DNA of 28,048 nt, from the IMG/VR virus record IMGVR_UViG_3300045922_000283, positions 1 to 28,048 of that record. One strand, written 5' to 3'. The position numbers were made by a program, and so were the translations under genes. Position 1 is the first letter of the stretch, and each line of letters begins with the position of its first letter. Source of the stretch: a virus. The notes beneath the pieces were generated by a model that was given only the letters and a program-made list of their open reading frames with translations, was not told where the DNA came from and made no database searches. This document shows positions 13,860-20,518 of the stretch, piece by piece.

Positions 13860-14272
13860 TGTCAATTATAGGTCAGATCGTGACTGCACTACCAGATAAT
13901 TCGCTATACGCGCCTTCAGAAATCCTTAATGGAGATTCTCGAATCTTATTTGGACCGGACTCGGTTGACGACAAGTCCGCAGTTTTTGTCGTACTTAATC
14001 GACCGTATACGATTCGAGCGTTTAATTTGATTTCTGGAGAAAGTGTAAGCATTGAAATGGTAGCTGGTCCGGGGTCCGGAACCATGTTTGCTCAGGCGGT
14101 GACGCCGGAGGGCAATCCTGTTGTCTTGACTCCGGGCAGGCCGTCGTATACGCTGTTCATCGCAGGCCGCTATAGAGCGCGGCTTAACGGTAGAGTTGGA
14201 GAGGTTTACGTCGATACCTTCCCAACTGATCTGTTGCGTACAAGTGGGTATTCAACTAACTACGGGACTTAA
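13859..14272 (+). CDS. Small GRYR-domain protein, paralogue of the fibre N-terminal domains
   Basis: The 137-residue product starts at the ATG sharing its A with the previous TGA (TGATG), with AAGGTG 8 nt upstream. An ATG six bases earlier leaves almost no space after that site. The core (LNRPYTIRAFNL, GESVSIEMVAG, AGRYRARLNGRVGEVYVDTF) aligns with VDREPVKVVAFGL and SGRYRL in the two large fibre genes, so it is a stand-alone copy of the same beta domain. It may form part of the same appendage or cap it. Function is inferred from homology within the window only. Confidence 0.65.
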   Translation: MSIIGQIVTALPDNSLYAPSEILNGDSRILFGPDSVDDKSAVFVVLNRPYTIRAFNLISGESVSIEMVAGPGSGTMFAQAVTPEGNPVVLTPGRPSYTLFIAGRYRARLNGRVGEVYVDTFPTDLLRTSGYSTNYGT

Positions 14273-14274
14273 AT

Positions 14275-14430
14275 ATGAAATACTCTGAAAAACGTAAAAC
14301 TGGTAGCCGTGGTATGGCTGGTCATGCTACTGAGCATAATCGTTCACTGTTTGCGCATAAACAAGCAGAGTCTAAGCTTCATGCGATGAAAACTAGCGGA
14401 TGCAAGACTTGCGGAAAGCGTAAAAAATGA
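14275..14430 (+). CDS. 51-residue basic protein with C-terminal Cys pair
   Basis: A short gene fills the gap between its neighbours: it starts two bases after one stop, and its TGA overlaps the next ATG (ATGA). The peptide begins MKYSEKRKTGSRGMAGHATE and ends SGCKTCGKRKK, with a CKTC pair and a strongly basic tail. This could bind a metal or nucleic acid. It has no recognised family. Spacing and coupling make it a credible gene despite its size. Confidence 0.6.
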   Translation: MKYSEKRKTGSRGMAGHATEHNRSLFAHKQAESKLHAMKTSGCKTCGKRKK

Positions 14431-14621
14431 ATGATAAGGAAAAGAAGCTGATCGAAGAGCTTCGACGGTCTCCTTTGCTTAAACAGTTTCTTGAGTACAT
14501 TCACGAAAAGGAAGCTGCGCTTGATGTTTGGAAATATGTGAGTGAAGACAATCTCAAGCGAATTCAAGGAAAAGCGCAGCTTATTGACGAAATTAAACGG
14601 GACTTAGCAAATGGCCGGTAA
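14427..14621 (+). CDS. Small helical protein upstream of the scaffold
   Basis: The 64-residue, highly charged, helical protein (EKKLIEELRRSPLLKQFLEY) overlaps the previous stop (ATGA) and overlaps the scaffold start by 11 nt. Small acidic/basic helical proteins are common just before podovirus scaffold genes. Its role is unknown, possibly a head-assembly accessory. Confidence 0.6.
   Translation: MNDKEKKLIEELRRSPLLKQFLEYIHEKEAALDVWKYVSEDNLKRIQGKAQLIDEIKRDLANGR
14444..14463 (+). promoter_or_regulatory. Start-proximal inverted repeat, 6 bp, +17
   Basis: GAAGCT (14444-14449) pairs with AGCTTC (14458-14463) around an 8-nt loop. A modest stem that chance could explain. Confidence 0.3.
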
Positions 14622-15585
14622 ACCAGCATCAATCAAAAACATGCGGACGCTTCCGCCTATGAACCCGGAAGCGCCTTCGTCAGCGGTGGTTAATGCCGTT
14701 ACTTCGGAAGAGGTTAACCAAGCTGTTGAACAAGACGTTTCCGAAGCTAACGAAGATCCGTGGGCCATTGCTGAAGCCGCTCAAGTTTCCGACAGTACAG
14801 AGAACTTTCAGCCGAGCCAACCCACAGTTCCGGTTCATGCGCCTTCTAATGAAGTTGCTAAAGTTCCTGATTATGTAGCTGAGCTTGAAGAACAGCGCCG
14901 TAAAAACAGAGAACTTACTGAACTTGTACTTGAGTTAAACGAAAAACTTGATAGGTTGGCCGCTAGTCAGCAAGCTAAACCGCAAGCTCCGTCTACGCTT
15001 AATATTGATGAGAAAGACTTAGAACTTTCTCCTAACGAACAAGAAGTTTATAAAGAGTCGCTTCCGGTTATTGAAAAAGTTGTTAAGAGGCATCTTAAAC
15101 AACTTGAAAATGTTTTGACTAATCGTATCGAAGAAGTTAAGACTGTTTCAGCTAAGAACGACCTTTCTTCTTTCGTTAACGCAGTTCAACTTCGTGTTCC
15201 GAATGCTAGAGCTTTAACTAAAGATCCGTCTTTTATTCGCTACCTTAGCGAAAGAATTCCAGGAACGGGGTTGACTAGAAAACAGATTTTTGATTTAGCG
15301 CACGAGAATAGAGACCTTGAAGCGGTTGTTAGCATTTTTGAAGGGTTTTCAGACAAGCCAGATGCAACCGCTTCCATGAAGGCTCCAAGTTCAGTTGCAG
15401 CTAATCCACAAGTTACAGCCCCTACTCGTTCGACTCAGGGGCGTAAGCCTGTTTTTAAAGAGTCGGATAGTAAGAGGCTGAGTGAGGATTTTAGAAGTGG
15501 CAAAATCTCGTTAGATGTTTATAAAAAGCGCCGTGCTCTTTTAGAAGAGGCGGTTCGTGAAGGTCGTATTATCAGAGGTAAATAA
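14611..15585 (+). CDS. Capsid scaffolding protein
   Basis: The 324-residue protein shows the usual scaffold plan. A long acidic, low-complexity, Pro-containing N-terminal half leads to a coiled coil at about 86-118 (VAELEEQRRKNRELTELVLE). Helical segments follow, then a basic C-terminal helix (VYKKRRALLEEAVREGRIIR), where scaffolds contact the coat protein. It lies immediately before the major capsid gene. It would form the internal core on which the procapsid assembles and be removed before packaging. No protease motif is visible. Confidence 0.85.
   Translation: MAGKPASIKNMRTLPPMNPEAPSSAVVNAVTSEEVNQAVEQDVSEANEDPWAIAEAAQVSDSTENFQPSQPTVPVHAPSNEVAKVPDYVAELEEQRRKNRELTELVLELNEKLDRLAASQQAKPQAPSTLNIDEKDLELSPNEQEVYKESLPVIEKVVKRHLKQLENVLTNRIEEVKTVSAKNDLSSFVNAVQLRVPNARALTKDPSFIRYLSERIPGTGLTRKQIFDLAHENRDLEAVVSIFEGFSDKPDATASMKAPSSVAANPQVTAPTRSTQGRKPVFKESDSKRLSEDFRSGKISLDVYKKRRALLEEAVREGRIIRGK
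14648..14673 (+). promoter_or_regulatory. Start-proximal hairpin, perfect 8 bp, +37
   Basis: CGCTTCCG (14648-14655) pairs with CGGAAGCG (14666-14673) around a 10-nt loop, 37 nt into the scaffold gene. Confidence 0.5.
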
Positions 15586-15595
15586 GGAGTAAATT

Positions 15596-16522
15596 ATGAT
15601 TCCTGCTGCAAGTGGCTACCCCCAACTTACAAACGTTTTTACTGATCCAGTCTACGTCGATAAATTCCTCGACTTGACTTATTGCGCGACGATCTATCCC
15701 AATATTTCGGAAACTCGCGCGGAGCTTAGCGATTGCGGTACTCAGGCTATTTTCCGTCGTGAACCGGATGTTGAGATTCGTCCGTATGTCAAGAATCAAC
15801 AGCTTGAGCATACAACTCCGGATACGTCCACCGTCGTGATGAATATTGACCAGAGCTATTACTTCTCGGTCAAGATCGACGATGTGGACATGAAGCAGAT
15901 TTGCAATTCGTCTCAGTTGACGGATGCAATCTTCCGACGCGCAGCTTATAAGATCGGCGTTACCATCGACGAGCAAGTCATGGGTACGCAGTTTACTGAA
16001 GCTGCTCCGGAAAATCAGGGTCCAAACGCTGGTGTTAGATCCAGAGCCTATAATCTTGGTGAAGTTGGCAACCCGTTCCCTCTCGACAGCGAAAACATTC
16101 TCGCTTTTCTTCTGTCGATGAAGATGGTGCTCAAGGAAGCGTGCATTCCGGAAGACGACCTTTTCGTGGTTGTTCCTCCGCGAATAGAACTTCTTTTGAT
16201 GACCTCAGAACTTTCTAACTGCTTTACCACCTGCACTACTTGGTCGCCATTAATTGAGGGCTATACGCCTCCAAAAGTGGCAGGCTTTGAGGTTTATGTT
16301 TCCAACCACGTTCCGTCTGTTGTTGACGCTGGCGTTAATCAGCAGGCGTGGTGGATCATTGCAGGTTCTAAATCGGCTACTGGTTTCGTTGCGCAGTTAG
16401 ACAAAACTCGTGATGCAACTAGCGCTGATTTCTTTGGCGTCCTTTTCCAAGGCTTGGCTCTTTGGGGTACTAAAGTTCTCTACCCTGAGCGCCTTGCTGT
16501 TGGTTACGTTTACGCGGCCTAA
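15596..16522 (+). CDS. Major capsid protein
   Basis: The 308-residue protein is the likely HK97-fold coat protein. It follows the scaffold and has one of the clearest ribosome sites in the window (AAGGAG six bases before ATG), consistent with very high expression. It has a long N-terminal region, a central strand/helix part (FSVKIDDVDMKQI, FRRAAYKIGVTIDEQVM), a domain with FVVVPPRIELLLMTS where HK97-type coats carry the A-domain, and a C-terminal strand region (GTKVLYPERLAVGYVYAA). Codons are somewhat more GC-ending than in neighbours. A second in-frame stop (TAATAG) follows the first. Confidence 0.9.
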   Translation: MIPAASGYPQLTNVFTDPVYVDKFLDLTYCATIYPNISETRAELSDCGTQAIFRREPDVEIRPYVKNQQLEHTTPDTSTVVMNIDQSYYFSVKIDDVDMKQICNSSQLTDAIFRRAAYKIGVTIDEQVMGTQFTEAAPENQGPNAGVRSRAYNLGEVGNPFPLDSENILAFLLSMKMVLKEACIPEDDLFVVVPPRIELLLMTSELSNCFTTCTTWSPLIEGYTPPKVAGFEVYVSNHVPSVVDAGVNQQAWWIIAGSKSATGFVAQLDKTRDATSADFFGVLFQGLALWGTKVLYPERLAVGYVYAA

Positions 16523-16536
16523 TAGGAGATAGTTCC

Positions 16537-17136
16537 ATGGCAACCCACGAACTTTATATCGGCGGTCCAGCCAATACAAGCCTGCCTGTTGGGCAGATGT
16601 TCCCTAAACCTACGTTTAGTAACGCTGTGCCTTCAGCGGTTGCTGGACATAGAGGATCCGCTGTTTTTAGCTTAACTCGCGATCTTCATTTTGATAAGAC
16701 TCGCGAAGGTGGCCCAAGTGTTCTTCAGTATTTTGATAACAACACCGTTGTTGTTGGAGATCGGCTTGGCCTTGTCATCATTCCAGCTAAGACCATCCTT
16801 TTAGCTATTCATGTGGATGTTGTTGGCACCGCTTCTGGAGTTCAGTTCACGCTTGCTCTTAGAAACGGCAATGACTTCCCGAATAATAGCTACCACATGG
16901 ACGTTGTCAATTCCTTCGTTCTTAATGCTTATGGCGAAGTTATTGGCGATGCTTACGGCAGCGGTGATATGTATTCGGCTGATGGGTGTTGTCCGCGTTA
17001 TTTCGAGCAATCAAATATGCTCGACCTTATCATCGTCAGCACTCCAGGTAACAATGAGATCGCGGGCACGTTTACTAGAGATACTAGGATTCGCATTTCC
17101 CCGATTGTCATTAATCCGTTAGCCGGTACTCCGTAA
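16537..17136 (+). CDS. Probable head decoration or minor capsid protein
   Basis: The 199-residue, beta-rich protein directly follows the coat gene and has a good ribosome site (AGGAG eight bases upstream). The segment VVVGDRLGLVIIPAKTILLA followed by IHVDVVGTASGVQFTLALRNG matches a pattern common in proteins encoded just after podovirus coat genes (a polyvalent VPAGT-like beta sandwich). It probably decorates the capsid surface. Two adjacent Cys (DGCCPRYF) are notable. A 5-bp inverted repeat (CTGCC/GGCAG) lies 45 nt into the gene. Confidence 0.65.
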   Translation: MATHELYIGGPANTSLPVGQMFPKPTFSNAVPSAVAGHRGSAVFSLTRDLHFDKTREGGPSVLQYFDNNTVVVGDRLGLVIIPAKTILLAIHVDVVGTASGVQFTLALRNGNDFPNNSYHMDVVNSFVLNAYGEVIGDAYGSGDMYSADGCCPRYFEQSNMLDLIIVSTPGNNEIAGTFTRDTRIRISPIVINPLAGTP

Positions 17137-17330
17137 TGAAACTTGTAAAAGGTGTTCAGTACGTTAAAGTGCTTTCGAGTGGCCTGATTTATCAGGCCAC
17201 TCCGGCTTTACTTAAAAAGCCTGGTGTAGTCGCTTTTGTTTATGACGGTTCAGATGTGGCCAAAGTCGAAGTCACTGTCGATAAAAAGCCGCAAGAACTC
17301 AATAAAATTGAAATTCCAAAGATTAGCTAA
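17136..17330 (+). CDS. Small hypothetical protein after the decoration gene
   Basis: The 64-residue product starts in a TAATG overlap. It is short, beta-rich and basic (KGVQYVKVLSSGLIYQATP), and ends KIEIPKIS. Small KOW- or SH3-like proteins of this kind often lie between capsid and connector genes. No defined role can be given. The early part of the gene contains a perfect 11-bp hairpin. Confidence 0.55.
   Translation: MKLVKGVQYVKVLSSGLIYQATPALLKKPGVVAFVYDGSDVAKVEVTVDKKPQELNKIEIPKIS
17177..17202 (+). promoter_or_regulatory. Start-proximal hairpin, perfect 11 bp with tetraloop, +41
   Basis: GAGTGGCCTGA (17177-17187) pairs exactly with TCAGGCCACTC (17192-17202) around TTTA. It is one of the strongest inverted repeats in the window, lying about 40 nt after the stop of the decoration gene. 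No T-tract follows, so RNA processing or transcript stabilisation is more likely than termination. Confidence 0.6.
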
Positions 17331-17344
17331 TATGGGACTCTCTC

Positions 17345-18055
17345 GTGCTCCTTCGCGAGTTAATAAAGTACGTTTCGGAGCAGCTTAACGACCAAGAGCC
17401 GGGATACGAATACACCCGCTGGTCTAAACAACTTCTTGTTAACTACTATAACGACGCTTTATCTGCTCTGGCAAGTTTTAGGCCGGATGCAATAAGCGTC
17501 GTTTCTTTTTTCACTCTTGTTCCTGGAAGATTACAACAACTTCCGCCTTCTATGGGCGAGTTTGTCGCTATCGTTGATGGCGGTGATGGTAGAAAAGTGA
17601 GGACTGCTGATAGCGTTTTGGCTTCTTCATATAACAAGAATTCATGCTGCCCTGTTCCAACAAGGTTAGATTGTAATGGTAACCCACTTCCTTACGTGGT
17701 TACTAGTGTCACTTTTGATAGAGACGATCCAGATACGTTTTTTGTCTGGCCTCCAGTACCTATAGGAGTTTCGCCTACTGTTAAGGTGCGGCACAGGCCG
17801 ATAACGCTTAATTTTACTCTTTCTGATTGGGACAACCCAGTTGTCTTTGATCTAAAATACTTAGCTCCTATAGTGAGTTATATGTTAAAACGTGCAAATG
17901 AGCTTGATATGGAGTCTCAAGCGTCCGTTGCTGCGGCGCGTGATTACATGAGAGAGTTCTTGCTACTTATGGATGCTGAATATAGACAGCGGTCCAGAGC
18001 CAATAGTGGGTGGTTTGGTGGTCAAAAAGGTGACCCAAAAGCTAGAGTGCAGTAA
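17345..18055 (+). CDS. Head-tail adaptor-like protein
   Basis: The 236-residue protein starts with GTG; GGGA about seven bases upstream is the only weak ribosome site. The N-terminal helices (WSKQLLVNYYNDALSALASF) and strands with FFTLVPGRLQQLPP and FFVWPPVPIGVSPTVKVRH match a recurrent podovirus connector/adaptor family that binds below the portal. It would seal the packaged head and attach the tail. The 18-codon frame from ATG 17332 overlaps its start, but I do not call it a gene. TGCTCC at the start can pair with GGAGCA about 30 nt on. Confidence 0.65.
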   Translation: MLLRELIKYVSEQLNDQEPGYEYTRWSKQLLVNYYNDALSALASFRPDAISVVSFFTLVPGRLQQLPPSMGEFVAIVDGGDGRKVRTADSVLASSYNKNSCCPVPTRLDCNGNPLPYVVTSVTFDRDDPDTFFVWPPVPIGVSPTVKVRHRPITLNFTLSDWDNPVVFDLKYLAPIVSYMLKRANELDMESQASVAAARDYMREFLLLMDAEYRQRSRANSGWFGGQKGDPKARVQ

Positions 18056-18648
18056 TGGACTCCGTCATATTTATTTCAACTCCTACAAAAACTTACGCGG
18101 ACATTCTTCCGTTAGTTCTGCCCTTTGCTAACACTTTGCCTGAAGAACTAGCTATCGAACTTATTAGACAATCTACTATTGAGTTTGCTAGACAGACAGG
18201 TGTTTTGAGGGATATTGCTGTAATAAATGCGGAACCGAATGTACTGAATTATAACGTCTACACCACAGATAATTACAATATAGATAGAGTTGTTGGAGTC
18301 GTATTTTCAAAAGACTGTATAAATCCAAAAGTTGTTTTCAAACCTCCGCATCATATTGAGCTTTCAAGAAGCGTTGGTAAAAAACAGCACGGTCAAGTTG
18401 AGCTAATAGTAGTTCCGAATCAGTCTTGCTTTTATATAGAAGACGCTCTTTATGAGCTTCATGCAAAAGATATCGCTGCTGGCGCTTTAGCAGAAGCGCA
18501 TAAAATTCCGGATCAGCCGTTTACTTCGCCAGACATGGCAATCATACGTTCTAGAGAATTTCGAGCTGGAATCAATAATGCGCGCACTCGCGATCTGAAA
18601 CGTGGTAGTGAGCGATCTATGCACATGACTGCGCCGAGGTTTGTGTGA
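18055..18648 (+). CDS. Second adaptor or tail-connector protein (probable)
   Basis: The 197-residue protein is coupled to its neighbours on both sides (TAATG before, GTGA after). The N-terminal helical part (ELAIELIRQSTIEFARQTG) followed by strands with DRVVGVVFSK and a C-terminal basic region resembles adaptors that follow the first connector protein in podoviruses (helical bundle plus beta insertion). It lies where the neck is usually encoded. The assignment is by position and general architecture. Confidence 0.5.
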   Translation: MDSVIFISTPTKTYADILPLVLPFANTLPEELAIELIRQSTIEFARQTGVLRDIAVINAEPNVLNYNVYTTDNYNIDRVVGVVFSKDCINPKVVFKPPHHIELSRSVGKKQHGQVELIVVPNQSCFYIEDALYELHAKDIAAGALAEAHKIPDQPFTSPDMAIIRSREFRAGINNARTRDLKRGSERSMHMTAPRFV

Positions 18649-19052
18649 TACGTAGATACACAATTCCTAGAGTAACTAAGCGTACTATGCGGTTATGTAT
18701 TACGCTCGCTATGCGCAATATGCCGCCCAGTACGGAGGGGCCTTCGCAAGTTTGCGAAAACATTTTTTGCCAAGACGAAGAAGTAGCTTTGTTTATTCAT
18801 AAGTTTGCTCCAAAAGGTTGGAAAATTCCACACCCGATTATTAAGTATTCACAGTATACTCTTGATGGTGGAACCCTTTGTTTTCCGATAGATGACTTAC
18901 TTTTTCAACAACCATACGGGCGCTATCAAGGTAAAGTTTATAAGGGGTCTCTGCTAGTTGGGTACGTAGAATTTGATTACGACGAGTCGATGGATGCCAT
19001 CGACATGCGTGTTGAAAATAGTGAAGCACCTATTTGTGCAGCATGTGAGTAA
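18645..19052 (+). CDS. Hypothetical protein of the neck/fibre region
   Basis: The 135-residue product starts with GTG overlapping the previous TGA. A basic N-terminus (IRRYTIPRVTKRTMRLCITL) is followed by a beta-rich region (GGTLCFPIDDLLFQQPYGRY, LLVGYVEFDYDE) and a C-terminal CAACE. No family is recognised. Context between adaptor and fibre suggests a minor virion or assembly protein. Confidence 0.55.
   Translation: MIRRYTIPRVTKRTMRLCITLAMRNMPPSTEGPSQVCENIFCQDEEVALFIHKFAPKGWKIPHPIIKYSQYTLDGGTLCFPIDDLLFQQPYGRYQGKVYKGSLLVGYVEFDYDESMDAIDMRVENSEAPICAACE
18743..18768 (+). terminator. Hairpin and T6 tract, terminator-like
   Basis: TTCGCAA (18743-18749) pairs with TTGCGAA (18752-18758) around a 2-nt centre. 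T6 follows at 18763-18768 after AACA. It lies inside a small gene, about 98 nt from its start. Because of the gap before the T-tract it may be weak. Confidence 0.35.
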
Positions 19053-19054
19053 TT

Positions 19055-20518
19055 ATGTACAAGTTTATACCATTGTTTTCTTCTAAGTTAGTAGCCCCGC
19101 TTGCGAGCGGGGCTACGGCTATGCAGATACAGGCTGCTGATGCAGCTTTTTTGGCTACGGAGCTTGCTGGAGGAAAGTGGACTTACGTAGCATTTGCTGA
19201 TGATTCTTACCGCGAGGTTGTGCGAATCACCGGAATTAGTGGTACTTTCGCATCTATAGTTAGAGGGCTTGATGGCACCACTGCGAGAGCGTGGAATGCA
19301 AACGATTGCTTTACTTCTGTATTAGGGCCTAGTGCTATCTTTGATTTAGTTACTCAAGCGGCTGTCGATACGAGTTTAAGTATTACTGGAGCGGGCGCTG
19401 TTACTGTATCACAACCGAGTCCTCGCAATTATGTTATTTCTGCTCCGGCTACTAATGTACAGGCTTGTACCGATAATGCTATCGAAGTTTTAGGTAGCTT
19501 TCCTAACTTTACTATCTGTATTGATAGAGCAGCTCTTGGAACTGGCTGCACTGTTTCATCTCCGCCAAGTTTGCCCATGCCAGATGCGGGCGAGTTAATA
19601 GTAGGCGGAGGGATTATTGATGTAGTTTATGACGACACTATAGGAGTTTACTCTATATCGGCGCCGCCAGTTACTATTACAGGCGGAACGCACATTTCTG
19701 TAACAGGCTCTTACCCTAACTTTACTATAGATTATACTGGTCCCATTGGTGGAACCGGTACAGTTACGAGCGTCTCTGCTGGTTCAGGCATAGTCATTAC
19801 CGGAGTTCCTTCAGTTACGCCAGTAGTTAATCTTACAAACACTGGAGTTGTTTCTGGAAACTATGCAGGTTTTCAGGTCGATGCACAGGGGCGCATATCT
19901 AGCATACCAGTGACCCCTGGTCCGCATTCTGGACCTATAATGGTGTACGACCTGTTTAGTGATATAGAAACAACTAACGCTCTATCATTATCTCGTTCTG
20001 GCCATGCGGTTACGTTGCAGGCGCACCCGGCTTCGACAGCGGTGGACGGGTGGGGCGTAATCCGCCTTGCGCCGCCTACGGCGGCGGAATCTCGGGATGC
20101 CGGGGACAGCCTACGGGCTGTGTCGCCTGCGGGCCTAGACGCTGTTCTGAACGCTTTTGGCGCGGGTGTGACGCAGGGCACGCTTGGAGCGGCTTCAGGA
20201 GAGGCGGCGGCCTCGTATTCGATTACTGCGGCTTCGACAGTTGTTACTGTTCCGGCGGGGCAGGCTTTGTTTTTACTTGCCAACACTGTAGCAACTCATT
20301 CGACTACACCAACAACGTCAGTTGCGGATTACGGAATAGGCATTTTTGTTGATAGTTCGCTTGTTGCAGGAACAAGAATTGTTCCAGGAAATACTCAAAC
20401 ATTAATGGCACGAGTTACAGGCTCTGGGCCTAGAGTTGTAGAACTTAAGCATACAGCGCTTCCAAGTGGTTTTTCTCTCACTACTTCTCAGTTAAGTTAC
20501 CTATTGGTTAAAGCATAA
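19055..20518 (+). CDS. Tail fibre or collar fibre protein with fibre-type C-terminal module
   Basis: The 487-residue protein begins with a compact N-terminal domain (YKFIPLFSSKLVAPLASGAT, IVRGLDGTTARAW) that probably attaches it to the virion. Repetitive beta segments rich in Gly, Thr and Ser follow (ITGGTHISVTGSYPNF, GTGTVTSVSAGSGIVITG). The fibre motif GWGVIRLAPPTAAESRD / RAVSPAGL comes next, seen in many tail fibres. The C-terminal part may form a tip. The motif segment (20025-20215) is strongly GC-rich compared with the rest. It lies directly before the nozzle, fitting a fibre at the neck or tail. Confidence 0.8.
   Translation: MYKFIPLFSSKLVAPLASGATAMQIQAADAAFLATELAGGKWTYVAFADDSYREVVRITGISGTFASIVRGLDGTTARAWNANDCFTSVLGPSAIFDLVTQAAVDTSLSITGAGAVTVSQPSPRNYVISAPATNVQACTDNAIEVLGSFPNFTICIDRAALGTGCTVSSPPSLPMPDAGELIVGGGIIDVVYDDTIGVYSISAPPVTITGGTHISVTGSYPNFTIDYTGPIGGTGTVTSVSAGSGIVITGVPSVTPVVNLTNTGVVSGNYAGFQVDAQGRISSIPVTPGPHSGPIMVYDLFSDIETTNALSLSRSGHAVTLQAHPASTAVDGWGVIRLAPPTAAESRDAGDSLRAVSPAGLDAVLNAFGAGVTQGTLGAASGEAAASYSITAASTVVTVPAGQALFLLANTVATHSTTPTTSVADYGIGIFVDSSLVAGTRIVPGNTQTLMARVTGSGPRVVELKHTALPSGFSLTTSQLSYLLVKA
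19091..19116 (+). promoter_or_regulatory. Start-proximal hairpin, perfect 11 bp with tetraloop, +36
   Basis: GTAGCCCCGCT (19091-19101) pairs with AGCGGGGCTAC (19106-19116) around TGCG. Very GC-rich and stable, it begins 36 nt into the fibre gene and has no T-tract. Confidence 0.6.

Noticed and set aside
17332-17388. 18-codon frame before the adaptor gene
   Set aside because: Very short, overlapping the adaptor start, with no independent evidence; at most a leader peptide.
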